Assembly: GCF_024181385.1 (NCBI RefSeq)
Contig: NZ_CP051305.1
Coordinates: 124,001 to 188,000 of the forward strand
Direction: 5' to 3'
DNA from: Treponema sp. OMZ 798
GTDB lineage: Bacteria; Spirochaetota; Spirochaetia; Treponematales; Treponemataceae
DNA length: 64,000 bases
Shown: positions 27,013 through 35,609 of the stretch, piece after piece
Numbering within the stretch: position 1 is the first letter of the stretch
Layout: the number at the start of each line of letters is the position of its first letter
Position numbers and translations under genes: made by a program
Notes under the pieces: generated by a model
Told to the model about the DNA's origin: nothing
Database searches by the model: none
What the model saw: only the letters and a program-made list of their open reading frames with translations

Positions 27013-27270
27013 ATGAACAATTTATTAAGAAAAGGGTTTCAGCCTGTGTCTGAAACGGAGATGGTAATGGTTGAGGGCGGTGCAGGTGATAATGGGCCGC
27101 AAAAAGGTAAAGATCCTTCATGTCCATTGCCTGATGAAGGTGGTGGGAGAATTGGACGTAAAAAAAAGCAGAAAAAGACTTGGGATCTCACTCGTTTTCC
27201 TGAAGAACGTTTTGGTCCAGATACTATAGGTGGGGTATTACCAATTACTCCATGGATGTTATATCGTTAA
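27013..27270 (+). CDS. Double-glycine leader precursor peptide 3
   Basis: An 85-residue small secreted-peptide precursor. The leader MNNLLRKGFQPVSETEMVMVEGG has hydrophobic residues at -4 and -7 and ends with the Gly-Gly that C39 peptidases cut. The ~62-residue core starts AGDNGPQKGKDPSCPLPDEG and then turns basic (GRKKKQKKT) with a distinctive hydrophobic end (GGVLPITPWMLYR). Its ribosome binding site is AAAGGAG. Export through the C39 transporter at 32317 is inferred. No modification enzyme is nearby, so the peptide may be unmodified. Confidence 0.8.
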   Translation: MNNLLRKGFQPVSETEMVMVEGGAGDNGPQKGKDPSCPLPDEGGGRIGRKKKQKKTWDLTRFPEERFGPDTIGGVLPITPWMLYR

Positions 27271-27321
27271 TATTAGTTTTTATTGCTGTTAAAGATATTT
27301 TTTTGCGTATAGTAACTCTTT

Positions 27322-28593
27322 ATGATTAAAAAAATTTTAGGTATCTTTCTTGTTATTAACTTACTATTCTCTTGTTCAAAAAAGATGGAAAGTCGAGATA
27401 ATAAATTTATGTCGCTTAGCCAAATGGAAAAAGAGTATGAATATTTTTGGAAATTTATTTACGAAGCTTATCCTTATAAAAATGTATGTATTAGAAATGG
27501 TATTGATTTAGAAAATATCGAACAGATATATAAAAATAATCTGGAGAGTATAAAAAACGAATTTCAGTATTATAAATTTTATAAATATCTTATTGCTCAA
27601 ATAACCGGACATAAGTATTATGGACATTTTTATCCTTTAAACTATACTATGTATTACTATGATATAAAAACGTGGTTACCCGAGTATGATGATTATGAAT
27701 TAGTTAAACCTATTCAAGAAGATGAAAATGTAATTAAATTTTATGATAAAGGTTTGATTGAATATGAAACTGTTTTATATAAGAATTTTACAAGTTCTAA
27801 AATGTTTTGCAATAAACCTTATTCAAACACTATTGAAAAATTTGAATTTAAACCTCTTAAAGAGAATGAAATATTTTATATAAAAATTCCTACATTTATG
27901 AATTCAGATGATTTTGATTGGGAAAAATTTCATGATGTATGGAAGGAGATTTGCATAAAAAATTATAAACATATAATTATTGATGTTCAAAATAATATGG
28001 GCGGATCTATGAGCAATTGTGAGGATTTTATTATTTATCCGTTTTTAAAAGAAAATAAAATCTACAAGGCTTTTGTAATGTATAGATATACTAAATTTTC
28101 TGATAAATATATTCCTTATTTTTTTAACCAAGAAAAACAGGAACTTGAAATTTCAATTAGTAAAAATGAAATTTTGGATTTACCTAAAATTAATCAAGAT
28201 GATAAAGAAGAATTTAACATTTTTTACACAGTGTTCTATAAACTAAATCCTATAAATTCAAGTTATAATTTTGAAGGCAAATTTTGGGTTTTGGTTGATT
28301 CAAATTCTTTTTCTGCATCAGATAGGTTTGCATCTTTTTGTAGGCAAACGAAATTTGCAACAGTAGTAGGCTACAATACAGGGGGTGATGGATTACAAGG
28401 TTTTCATCCCGTATTCTTAAAATTACCTGATAGCGGGTTAATTATAAAATATGATATGTTTTATGGTCTAAATCCGGATGGTTCATGTAATTCCGAAGTA
28501 GGCACAGCTCCCGATATTTATAATCTCCCCGGTAAAGATGCCTTGGAGACCTGTTTGGAGGAAATAAGAAAGTTAGGGGAAAAAACGAATTAG
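27322..28593 (+). CDS. S41-peptidase-like lipoprotein D (most divergent copy)
   Basis: A 423-residue protein with a lipoprotein signal (INLLFSCSKK, Cys about 19). It keeps 'FWKFIYEAYPYKNVC', 'IIIDVQNNMGG', the putative nucleophile in 'SFSASDRFA' and 'VGYNTGGDGLQG'. The middle differs strongly from every other copy, matching the equally distinct core of precursor 3. Yet the last ~35 codons are nearly identical in DNA to copy A (about 60 identical bases ending near 28533), which suggests gene conversion. The ribosome binding site is weak. Confidence 0.75.
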   Translation: MIKKILGIFLVINLLFSCSKKMESRDNKFMSLSQMEKEYEYFWKFIYEAYPYKNVCIRNGIDLENIEQIYKNNLESIKNEFQYYKFYKYLIAQITGHKYYGHFYPLNYTMYYYDIKTWLPEYDDYELVKPIQEDENVIKFYDKGLIEYETVLYKNFTSSKMFCNKPYSNTIEKFEFKPLKENEIFYIKIPTFMNSDDFDWEKFHDVWKEICIKNYKHIIIDVQNNMGGSMSNCEDFIIYPFLKENKIYKAFVMYRYTKFSDKYIPYFFNQEKQELEISISKNEILDLPKINQDDKEEFNIFYTVFYKLNPINSSYNFEGKFWVLVDSNSFSASDRFASFCRQTKFATVVGYNTGGDGLQGFHPVFLKLPDSGLIIKYDMFYGLNPDGSCNSEVGTAPDIYNLPGKDALETCLEEIRKLGEKTN

Positions 28594-28759
28594 GGGAGAA
28601 GAAAAACTTTTGATGGAGCAAAAGTTTTTCTTCTCCCCTAATATAGCGGTATGGATTATCATTAAGACAAACCTGCGGTTTTTCTTAATAATCTTTTCCC
28701 TTTGCGTTCCTTACGGGTTATTAAAAATAAATAAAATTGTAAACTTCTAAAATAAACAC
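28593..28759 (+). repeat. Intercassette repeat with perfect hairpin
   Basis: The 46-base hairpin (28593-28638) is identical to the one at 23305 and abuts the stop codon of copy D. The second hairpin and AT-rich tail follow. The whole block through the next promoter matches the block after copy A. Confidence 0.75.
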
Positions 28760-28860
28760 TTGACAGATTACAAAAGTATGTTAAGATTAAATTAAGGTCT
28801 TTTTAAAAGACTAAAAATATTTGAATTTAGGTGTAGGAGCCTAAACGAAGGAGTTGTTTT
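28760..28860 (+). promoter_or_regulatory. Cassette promoter and 5'-UTR hairpins, precursor 4
   Basis: TTGACA (28760-28765), 16 bases, TAAGAT (28782-28787); GTCTTTT/AAAAGAC; then TTTAGG/CCTAAA at 28826-28845 before GAAGGAG. Confidence 0.75.
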
Positions 28861-29061
28861 ATGAAAGATTTATTGAACAATGGGTTTCAGATAGTATCTG
28901 AAACAGAGATGTTAATGGTTGAGGGCGGTACAGGTGATAATGGGCCGCAAAAAGGTAAAGATCCTTTATACATTCTTGATGGAGATGGTGAATATACACC
29001 GCCTCCACCTCCTTCTAATGGCGGCGGATGTGGTGATGTAAATTGGGTTGAGATGAGATAG
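28861..29061 (+). CDS. Double-glycine leader precursor peptide 4
   Basis: A 66-residue precursor. The leader MKDLLNNGFQIVSETEMLMVEGG is followed by a core starting TGDNGPQKGKDPLYILDGDG, then a pentaproline stretch and the end SNGGGCGDVNWVEMR with a single Cys. The core has no obvious amphipathic helix and looks extended and flexible. The C-terminal ~20 residues are the same as in precursor 6 although the middle differs, so cores appear modular. A strong hairpin lies between it and S41 copy E. Confidence 0.8.
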   Translation: MKDLLNNGFQIVSETEMLMVEGGTGDNGPQKGKDPLYILDGDGEYTPPPPPSNGGGCGDVNWVEMR

Positions 29062-29081
29062 GAACTCTAATTCTAGGACAC

Positions 29082-29115
29082 CCCCTCACAATTCTATGAT
29101 TTGAATTGTGAGGGG
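29082..29115 (+). promoter_or_regulatory. Hairpin between precursor 4 and S41-like protein E, covering the ribosome binding site
   Basis: CCCCTCACAATTC (29082-29094) pairs perfectly with GAATTGTGAGGGG (29103-29115). The right arm contains the AGGGG that would serve as the ribosome binding site of copy E (ATG 29127), so folding could limit translation of the partner relative to the peptide. Confidence 0.7.
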
Positions 29116-29126
29116 AAATTATCGAT

Positions 29127-30395
29127 ATGAAAAAACAATTTTTATTTATTTTAATATTTATTTTTATTCTTTCTTTTTCATGCTCGGATTATACAAATGG
29201 CGATGAAGTCAGATTTATCTCTTATAAAAAAATGAAGGCTGATTATGAATATTTTTGGGATTTTATTTATAAAGGTTATCCCTTTAGTGAAGTATGTGAA
29301 CGTAATGGTGCCGATTTAAAAAAGATAAAGAGAAAAAATTATGAATACCTGCCGGAGCTAGCCTCTGAAAATGCTTATCTTGCCTTTTATGATAGACTGT
29401 GCAGACAAATAACTGTGGGAAAGGCAACCGGTCATCTATATGCTGCAGATAAATATGATTACAAATACATATTTAAAAAATCATCAGCTGTTCTTCCGAT
29501 TTTTAGCAAATTGTCACTTATAGACGGTTTTTATTCTAAGCTGATAGGCGGAAGATCAAGTATTGAAGCCGAGAAAAATATATTCTATTGTGATTTTTTT
29601 AATGATGAACTTCCTTGTTATTCATGTGATATTTATACGGGGTTTTTAAAACGCATAATAGAACCGGGTAAAATAGCTTATGTAAAATTGGACTCATTTT
29701 TAATAGTAAATCGTGAGATAGAATATCAATACCTTAGAGATTTAAAAGATTTTTTTATTGAAACTGCCGACTACAAACATATTATTATAGACATACAAAA
29801 TAACGGAGGCGGGTACACCGATAACTACGAAGAAATAATATCTCCAAATATAAAGGAAAATCTGACAGTAGTCTCTTATGGTCTTTATAACGAAAATAAA
29901 TATACGAATCCTTATTTGGAAATGTTTTTTAAAGATTATAGAGATATAAAAAAGATAGAAAAACATGAAGTTCCGAATATAGAAAACTGCGGTACCGCAA
30001 AAAATGATAAGGCTTATAAATTGGAAGATGTAATTTGTTCTCGTCGCATTAAGGGATATAAACCTTGTGAAGATAAAAAGTTTTGGCTTTTAGTAAGTGA
30101 TGATGTATATTCAGGTGCAGACCGTTTTACTTATGTGTGTAAAAAGACCGGTTTTGCTACAGTTGTTGGGACTAATACAAAAGGATCCGGAACTAATGGT
30201 TTATGGCCTATGTATATCGTTCTTCCCAACAGCGGCTTATTGATAAAGTTTGATTTTATGTACGGTTTAACCGACGACGGCTATTGCACAGACGAATTCG
30301 GCACCGCCCCCGATATTTATAATCTCCCCGGAAAAGATGCCTTAGAGACTTGCTTGGAAGAAATAAGAAAATTAGGGGAAAAGACAAACTTTTGA
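29127..30395 (+). CDS. S41-peptidase-like lipoprotein E
   Basis: A 422-residue protein with a lipoprotein signal (ILSFSCSDYTNG, Cys about 19). It has 'FWDFIYKGYPFSEVC', 'IIIDIQNNGGGY', the putative nucleophile in 'DVYSGADRFTY' and 'VGTNTKGSGTNG', which has a Lys two residues before the usual position. The tail is 'FGTAPDIYNLPGKDALETC' and ends KLGEKTNF from the repeat arm. It is almost the same protein as copy G; they differ mainly near residues 65-130 and around the nucleophile. Pairs with precursor 4. Confidence 0.78.
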   Translation: MKKQFLFILIFIFILSFSCSDYTNGDEVRFISYKKMKADYEYFWDFIYKGYPFSEVCERNGADLKKIKRKNYEYLPELASENAYLAFYDRLCRQITVGKATGHLYAADKYDYKYIFKKSSAVLPIFSKLSLIDGFYSKLIGGRSSIEAEKNIFYCDFFNDELPCYSCDIYTGFLKRIIEPGKIAYVKLDSFLIVNREIEYQYLRDLKDFFIETADYKHIIIDIQNNGGGYTDNYEEIISPNIKENLTVVSYGLYNENKYTNPYLEMFFKDYRDIKKIEKHEVPNIENCGTAKNDKAYKLEDVICSRRIKGYKPCEDKKFWLLVSDDVYSGADRFTYVCKKTGFATVVGTNTKGSGTNGLWPMYIVLPNSGLLIKFDFMYGLTDDGYCTDEFGTAPDIYNLPGKDALETCLEEIRKLGEKTNF

Positions 30396-30558
30396 TGGAG
30401 CAAAAGTTTTTCTTCTCCCCTAATTTAGAGGTATGGATTATCATTAAGACAAACCTACGGTTTTTCTTAATAATCTTTTCCCTTTGCGTTCCTTACGGGT
30501 TATTAAAAATAAATAAATAAAAACGAAAAAAAATATTATAAATATTTGTAAACATCAC
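30375..30558 (+). repeat. Intercassette repeat after S41 copy E
   Basis: The same imperfect hairpin version as at 26747, overlapping the stop codon of copy E. From here to about 30684 the DNA is a direct repeat of 26747-27056 with constant spacing. Confidence 0.75.
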
Positions 30559-30640
30559 TTGACAAATAAATAAAGTATGCTATACTTAACCTAATCTTAA
30601 ATTTGAGTTTAGGTGTAGGAGCCTAAACAAAGGAGTTTAC
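30559..30640 (+). promoter_or_regulatory. Cassette promoter and 5'-UTR hairpin, precursor 5
   Basis: TTGACA (30559-30564), 16 bases, TATACT (30581-30586); GTTTAGG/CCTAAAC at 30607-30628; AAAGGAG before ATG 30641. Essentially the same as for precursor 3. Confidence 0.8.
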
Positions 30641-30928
30641 ATGAACAATTTATTAAGAAAAGGGTTTCAGCCTGTGTCTGAAAAAGAGATGCTGATGGTT
30701 GAGGGAGGTGTATTATATTAGCCCCCTGTAGATGAAATTATGGGAGCTGAGTGTTATAAAATGACTGGTAGAAGTCGTCATTTTTCAGGTATACGAGCTG
30801 AGAAATATATAAATGGAATTTCAGGAGCAGCATCCGTTGCTTCAGCATTGAATACTGCTAGAAAATTTGATTCGATTGGTACTTCTGGTCTTTTTTGTGC
30901 TGTTAAAAGTATAAACGATTGGTTCTAA
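30641..30928 (+). pseudogene. Double-glycine precursor peptide 5, amber codon in the core
   Basis: The leader MNNLLRKGFQPVSEKEMLMVEGG is intact, but the core stops after VLY at a TAG (30719-30721). In the same frame the sequence continues as PPVDEIMGAECYKMTGRS and on to a stop right after 30928, adding about 69 residues. The end has small-residue-rich, bacteriocin-like character (NGISGAASVASALNTARKF, two Cys). Unlike the other cores it lacks GDNGPQKG and polyproline. I read this as a full precursor of ~95 residues interrupted by a nonsense mutation; a separate ORF from ATG 30740 has no ribosome binding site. Confidence 0.7.
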
Positions 30929-30948
30929 AGTTAGATTTTATTAAAGAT

Positions 30949-30981
30949 TGTCCTATGTAATTTTGTATTTTACATAGGACA
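30949..30981 (+). promoter_or_regulatory. Hairpin with U-tract between precursor 5 and S41-like protein F
   Basis: TGTCCTATGTAA (30949-30960) pairs perfectly with TTACATAGGACA (30970-30981), followed by a T-rich run. It is the most terminator-like of the intracassette hairpins. Confidence 0.75.
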
Positions 30982-31005
30982 GTTATTTTTTATGGGAGTT
31001 TAATG

Positions 31006-32310
31006 ATGAAAAAAATTATCATTCGAATTATTATTACTGTTTTGATTGTTGGAACTGCCGCTTTTTTTATTTTGTTTTCAAAATATTCTGAAGAAGATGA
31101 GCAAAAATATAAAAATTCTTATATGTCTAAAGAAAGATTGGAAGAAGATTATGCCTTTGTTTGGGATTTTATAGAAAACGGCTATCCTTTTAAAAATGTT
31201 TGTATAAGAGCCGGAGCTGATTTAGAAAAAATAAAAAAAAATTATTTTCAAAAATTACCGGATATAAAAGATGAATTGGAATATTATTTATTTTATATGA
31301 GTCTTTTTTCAAAGGTAAGAAATGATAAATTTATAGGTCATCTTGATGTATACAATATTGATTATTTAAATCCCAAGACTGATAGAGTACAAGGCACTAT
31401 TGTTTATGATAATGATTCGAAGGCAAACGGATTTTATCAATTGCTTCTTAGACGGGTGAATACCGCATTAAAACAAAATAATTTGGAAGAGATTTTTAAA
31501 AAGTATGATTTAAAGTTAAAGCCTCCTCTAAGCTTGGAATTTGAAGATATTCTTGAAAATTATTTTGAGACAAAAATTATTGAAGATAAAAAAATTGCCT
31601 ATTTAAATATAAAAAGTTTTTATACGTATAATGATGAATTTCAAGAATTATATATAAAAAAAATAAATTCAATTTTACACTCGCTTGGAGGCTATCAAAA
31701 TGTAATTATTGACTTACGGGAAAACAGAGGCGGTTTTAATACACTGTGGCAAGAGCATATAGTCTCACATCTTATTAAATATAGTTTGGAATATTATTCC
31801 CACCTTGTATATAATAATCAAAATAAATTTTTTAAGATTTTAGAAGATAACTTTTTATTGGTAAAGCCATTAGAACCTAACGGCAATTTTAAAACGGTGT
31901 TTTTTTCTAAGCAAAATGAAGACGATAAAGAACTGTTTAATTCTATTAGAAGTTATTTTGCCGAAGTTTTGCCTTCTCCGCCTTATATTGATTTTAAAAA
32001 AATATGGGTACTTATCGGAAACGATACTATATCGGCTGCCGATGAGTTCGCAGCATTTGCCAAACAAACGAAATTCGCAAAACTTATAGGAGAAAATACC
32101 GGCGGCGGCGGTTTGAACTGGCTTCCTAAACTGTATTTACAGTTACCTAATTGCGGCTTGCTAATCCAAAGCGATATGCTTTATGCTTTAAATCCCGATT
32201 GGACCTGCAATGACGAAGTAGGCACCGCTCCAGATATTTATAATCTCCCCGAAAAAGATGCCTTAGAGACTTGCTTGGAAGAAATCAAAAAGATAGAAGG
32301 CAAAAATTAA
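31006..32310 (+). CDS. S41-peptidase-like protein F, membrane-anchored
   Basis: About 434 residues from the second of two adjacent ATGs, which sits 7 bases after GGGAG. The anchor helix and 'FVWDFIENGYPFKNVC' closely match copy A. It has 'VIIDLRENRGGF', the putative nucleophile in 'NDTISAADEFAAFA' and 'IGENTGGGGLN', then the shared tail. It ends 6 bases before the C39 transporter gene, so peptide 5, copy F and the export genes probably form one transcript. Confidence 0.77.
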   Translation: MKKIIIRIIITVLIVGTAAFFILFSKYSEEDEQKYKNSYMSKERLEEDYAFVWDFIENGYPFKNVCIRAGADLEKIKKNYFQKLPDIKDELEYYLFYMSLFSKVRNDKFIGHLDVYNIDYLNPKTDRVQGTIVYDNDSKANGFYQLLLRRVNTALKQNNLEEIFKKYDLKLKPPLSLEFEDILENYFETKIIEDKKIAYLNIKSFYTYNDEFQELYIKKINSILHSLGGYQNVIIDLRENRGGFNTLWQEHIVSHLIKYSLEYYSHLVYNNQNKFFKILEDNFLLVKPLEPNGNFKTVFFSKQNEDDKELFNSIRSYFAEVLPSPPYIDFKKIWVLIGNDTISAADEFAAFAKQTKFAKLIGENTGGGGLNWLPKLYLQLPNCGLLIQSDMLYALNPDWTCNDEVGTAPDIYNLPEKDALETCLEEIKKIEGKN

Positions 32311-32316
32311 CGGCGG

Positions 32317-34470
32317 ATGAAACTTATCAGGCAATTTGACGGGACGGATTGCGGGGCGGCTTGTCTTGCTATGGTTGCATCCCATTACAAAGCAAAATAC
32401 TCTGTAACATCGATCCGTGAAATTGCCGGAACCGATACGCACGGTACAAATCTTGCGGGACTTGTAAAAGCGGGTGAGGCTATGGGCTTTTCGGTGCAAG
32501 TTTTAAAAGGCGATAAGGAAGCCCTAAGCCAAGACCTGCCGCTTCCCTTTATTGTCCATATAAAAAAATGTGAAGAAAAAAGAGAATTTTTTCATTTTGT
32601 TGTTGTCAAAAAAATAAAAAACAAAAAACTTACAATATACGATCCAGCAGGGGAAAAGAAAAAAATTGATATTGAAGAGTTTGCAAAAACATGGACGGGG
32701 TATACTGTTTTTCTTAGTCCCTCAGCCGAGTTTAAAATACAGGATAATACCAAAGGATTTTTTGAACGCTTTGCTCCGCTTTTAAAACCCTATATCCACG
32801 AAATAATTCAAGTTATAATAGCATCTTTTTTATTGACTTTTTTGGGTATTATAAGTTCCCTTTATTTTAGATACATAATAGATGATGTAGTTTACTCAAA
32901 AGCTTTTACGTCTCTTACAAGTCTTTCTATAGGAATAATTATTTTAACTCTTTTTTCCTCAGGGCTTTCTGCGGTACGCTCTCATATTATTTTGTTTTTT
33001 TCGTTAAAGATGGATTACCATCTTATCTTTTCATATTTTAAGCATGTGTTTTCTCTACCTATAAAATTTTTCGATACAAGAAAAACGGGCGAAATTCTTT
33101 CCCGCATAAATGATGCTCAAAAGGTCCGTTCTGCCCTTTCCGGAACGGCGGTTTCGGTTGTCATTGATTCTTGTATGGTAATTATTGCAGGCGTGGTACT
33201 TTATTTTAAATCTCCCTTTCTTTTTTGGATAGGTCTTATTACCGTGCCGTTATCTTCTATTATAATATGGCTTTTTTCAAAAAAATTTGCAAAGGCCTAC
33301 CGTGAACTTATGGGTCAATTATCCGAAGTACAGTCATACTTGGTTGAAGCCGTTTCAGGGGCGGCCTCATTAAAAGCTCTTAATGCAGAAGATTCCGTTT
33401 ATGATGAATATGAAAAAAGAGAGGTAAAGTCCGTAAAAATAAACTATAGACTTGGAGTTTTAAGCAATATTCAATCTTTTTTAAATTCTATTTTAACGGG
33501 TTGGAGTTCCAATATTATTTTTTTTGTAGGGACTTATTTAATTTTAAAAGATCAATTTACCGTAGGACAGCTCATCTCATTCAATGCTCTTTTGGGCTTT
33601 TTTACAAGTCCTCTCCAAAGGCTTTTAACATTGCAGCCTAGTTTGCAGGAAGCCTTTGTTGCAGGAAGCCGCTTGGGAGAAATTTTCGATTTAAAAAAGG
33701 AAATAGCAGATGAAGGGTATTGGATAAAACCTGAAAAAATTTTAGGCAATATCGAAATCAAAGACCTGATTTTTAGATATGGAACGCGTAAGCCTGTTTT
33801 AAATAAGATATCTTTAAACATAAATGCAGGGGAAAGTATAGGCTTTGTCGGAGCATCAGGCTCGGGAAAAACAAGCCTTATTAAACTGCTTTTAAAATTT
33901 TATTCGCCTGAATCAGGCTCAATAAAAATTGACGGACATAATATTGAAGATATAGATACAAAAGCTCTCCGTGCAAAAATAGGCTATGTGCCGCAAGATA
34001 TCTTTTTATTTTCCGGAACCATTGCAGAAAATATTTCTATTCATGATGACAATGCTTCTATTGAAGATATTATAAGGGTTTCTATGGAAACGGGAGTACA
34101 CTCTTTTGTAGAAAACCTTCCTGAAAGATATAATACCATTCTTGCAGAAAGAGGTGTAAGTCTTTCAGGCGGAGAAAGACAGCGCATAGCTCTTGCCCGC
34201 GCCCTTATATCGGATCCTGATCTTTTAATTTTTGATGAAGCTACAAGTAATCTTGATACAATATCCGAAAAACAAATTCACGGTATAATCGAAAACATAA
34301 AAACAAAAAAAATAACCACTCTTATGATTGCGCATAGACTTACAACCGTAAAAAATTGCGATAAAATTTTTGTAATGCAAAACGGCGTAATTGCCGAAGA
34401 AGGCAATCACTCATCTCTTTTAGAAAAAAAAGGCTTATACTATAGGTTATGGAATGGAGATGTCCTATGA
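32317..34470 (+). CDS. C39 peptidase-containing ABC transporter (bacteriocin-type exporter)
   Basis: A 717-residue PCAT. The N-terminal C39 peptidase has Cys12 in 'DGTDCGAACLAMVASHY', His93 in 'FFHFVVV' and Asp109 in 'TIYDPAG', the complete catalytic triad for cutting after Gly-Gly. About six membrane helices follow (residues ~160-440), then an ATPase with Walker A 'GASGSGKTS', signature 'VSLSGGERQRIALARAL', Walker B 'LLIFDEATSNLD' and H-loop 'IAHRLTT'. It both trims leaders and drives export. It stands in the middle of the precursor array and is coupled to an HlyD adaptor (ATGA overlap). Its likely substrates are the seven double-glycine precursors around it. Confidence 0.93.
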   Translation: MKLIRQFDGTDCGAACLAMVASHYKAKYSVTSIREIAGTDTHGTNLAGLVKAGEAMGFSVQVLKGDKEALSQDLPLPFIVHIKKCEEKREFFHFVVVKKIKNKKLTIYDPAGEKKKIDIEEFAKTWTGYTVFLSPSAEFKIQDNTKGFFERFAPLLKPYIHEIIQVIIASFLLTFLGIISSLYFRYIIDDVVYSKAFTSLTSLSIGIIILTLFSSGLSAVRSHIILFFSLKMDYHLIFSYFKHVFSLPIKFFDTRKTGEILSRINDAQKVRSALSGTAVSVVIDSCMVIIAGVVLYFKSPFLFWIGLITVPLSSIIIWLFSKKFAKAYRELMGQLSEVQSYLVEAVSGAASLKALNAEDSVYDEYEKREVKSVKINYRLGVLSNIQSFLNSILTGWSSNIIFFVGTYLILKDQFTVGQLISFNALLGFFTSPLQRLLTLQPSLQEAFVAGSRLGEIFDLKKEIADEGYWIKPEKILGNIEIKDLIFRYGTRKPVLNKISLNINAGESIGFVGASGSGKTSLIKLLLKFYSPESGSIKIDGHNIEDIDTKALRAKIGYVPQDIFLFSGTIAENISIHDDNASIEDIIRVSMETGVHSFVENLPERYNTILAERGVSLSGGERQRIALARALISDPDLLIFDEATSNLDTISEKQIHGIIENIKTKKITTLMIAHRLTTVKNCDKIFVMQNGVIAEEGNHSSLLEKKGLYYRLWNGDVL

Positions 34471-35609
34471 AAGTAAGGGATTTGGAAACGATTAAAAATA
34501 GAATTCTTTTTTTTGAGTACAGGCTTCCGATAGTTTATACCTGCTTTATCTATATAATTTTATCCGTCTTTATAATTACTCTTTTATGGATATGCTTTGC
34601 AGAAATGGATCAGACGGTAAAAGCGTCCGGAATCTTACGATTAAAAACAAATACTTCAATAGGTAAGGCGGCTTATTCAGGTACCGTAAAATCAAAGAAA
34701 TTTAAATCCGGTTCTAGAATAAAGAAAGGGGATATTCTTTTGATTTTAGAAACAGCCGATATTGAAGAAGATAAGACTAATACCGAAAACGAAATACACC
34801 GGTTAAATAAAGAGATTAATAATCTTCTTTCATACGAAAAGGCTGTTCATTCGGATAAAAATAATATTCCTTTGGAACAAGCCATAGCTAAGGCCAGAGC
34901 CGAAATATATTTTGCAAAAAAAGAAAAGTTAAGAATCTTTTATGAAGAAGCAAAAGAAGAATATGCTCATGAAAAAGAATTACCTTCTTCAATGAAAACA
35001 AAAAAATCGTTAAGTTCACTTTTTGATAAAGTTAAAATTGCAGAATTGGATTATAAAACTTTTAGTGCTCAAGAAATAATAAACATAGAAAGTGAAAAAA
35101 ATCTTCTTACACAAAAACTTGAGTCTGCTAAAAAAACTTTAACCCGTCTTAATAAAGAAATATACGAAAGTAAAATAACATCTCCTCTTAACGGCACAGT
35201 AGAAGAATTAATTAGAATAAATGAAGGAGACTATATATTTTCAGGTACGGAAATACTCCGTATCATTCCGGATATGATAGAAGAATTAAAAGCTGAGTTG
35301 ATAATATCCGATAAGGATATAGCCGAATTAAAAATCGGTATGGAAGTAAATTTAAAATTTACGGCACTGCCGCCTTCCGAATACGGTGTATTAAAGGGTA
35401 TAATTACAAATATTTCCAATGACAGCTTTAATAATCAAAATACTCCCTCATTTTTTTTAGTCGATGCCGATATCCTTTCTTCTTCTTTAAAAAATAATGA
35501 GCAAAAGGAAGTTAAGTTAAAGCCCGGAATGAGTACCGAAGCCCATATTATAATAAAACGTAAAACAATTATAAAATTTATTTTAGAAAAACTGGATTTT
35601 GTTAAATGA
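34467..35609 (+). CDS. HlyD-family membrane fusion protein
   Basis: About 380 residues starting at MKVRDLETI, whose ATG overlaps the transporter stop. One membrane helix (about residues 20-45) is followed by a biotinyl-lipoyl half (SGTVKSKKF, KKGDILLILE), a long coiled coil (about 90-220), the second lipoyl half ('ITSPLNGTVEELIRINEGD') and a beta-barrel domain. It bridges the inner-membrane C39 transporter and the TolC-like channel. Translation is coupled on both sides. Confidence 0.9.
   Translation: MKVRDLETIKNRILFFEYRLPIVYTCFIYIILSVFIITLLWICFAEMDQTVKASGILRLKTNTSIGKAAYSGTVKSKKFKSGSRIKKGDILLILETADIEEDKTNTENEIHRLNKEINNLLSYEKAVHSDKNNIPLEQAIAKARAEIYFAKKEKLRIFYEEAKEEYAHEKELPSSMKTKKSLSSLFDKVKIAELDYKTFSAQEIINIESEKNLLTQKLESAKKTLTRLNKEIYESKITSPLNGTVEELIRINEGDYIFSGTEILRIIPDMIEELKAELIISDKDIAELKIGMEVNLKFTALPPSEYGVLKGIITNISNDSFNNQNTPSFFLVDADILSSSLKNNEQKEVKLKPGMSTEAHIIIKRKTIIKFILEKLDFVK

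Noticed and set aside
30740..30928. Separate 62-codon gene after precursor 5
   Set aside because: It has no ribosome binding site and is in frame with the precursor 5 leader, so it is better read as the part of that precursor after the amber codon.
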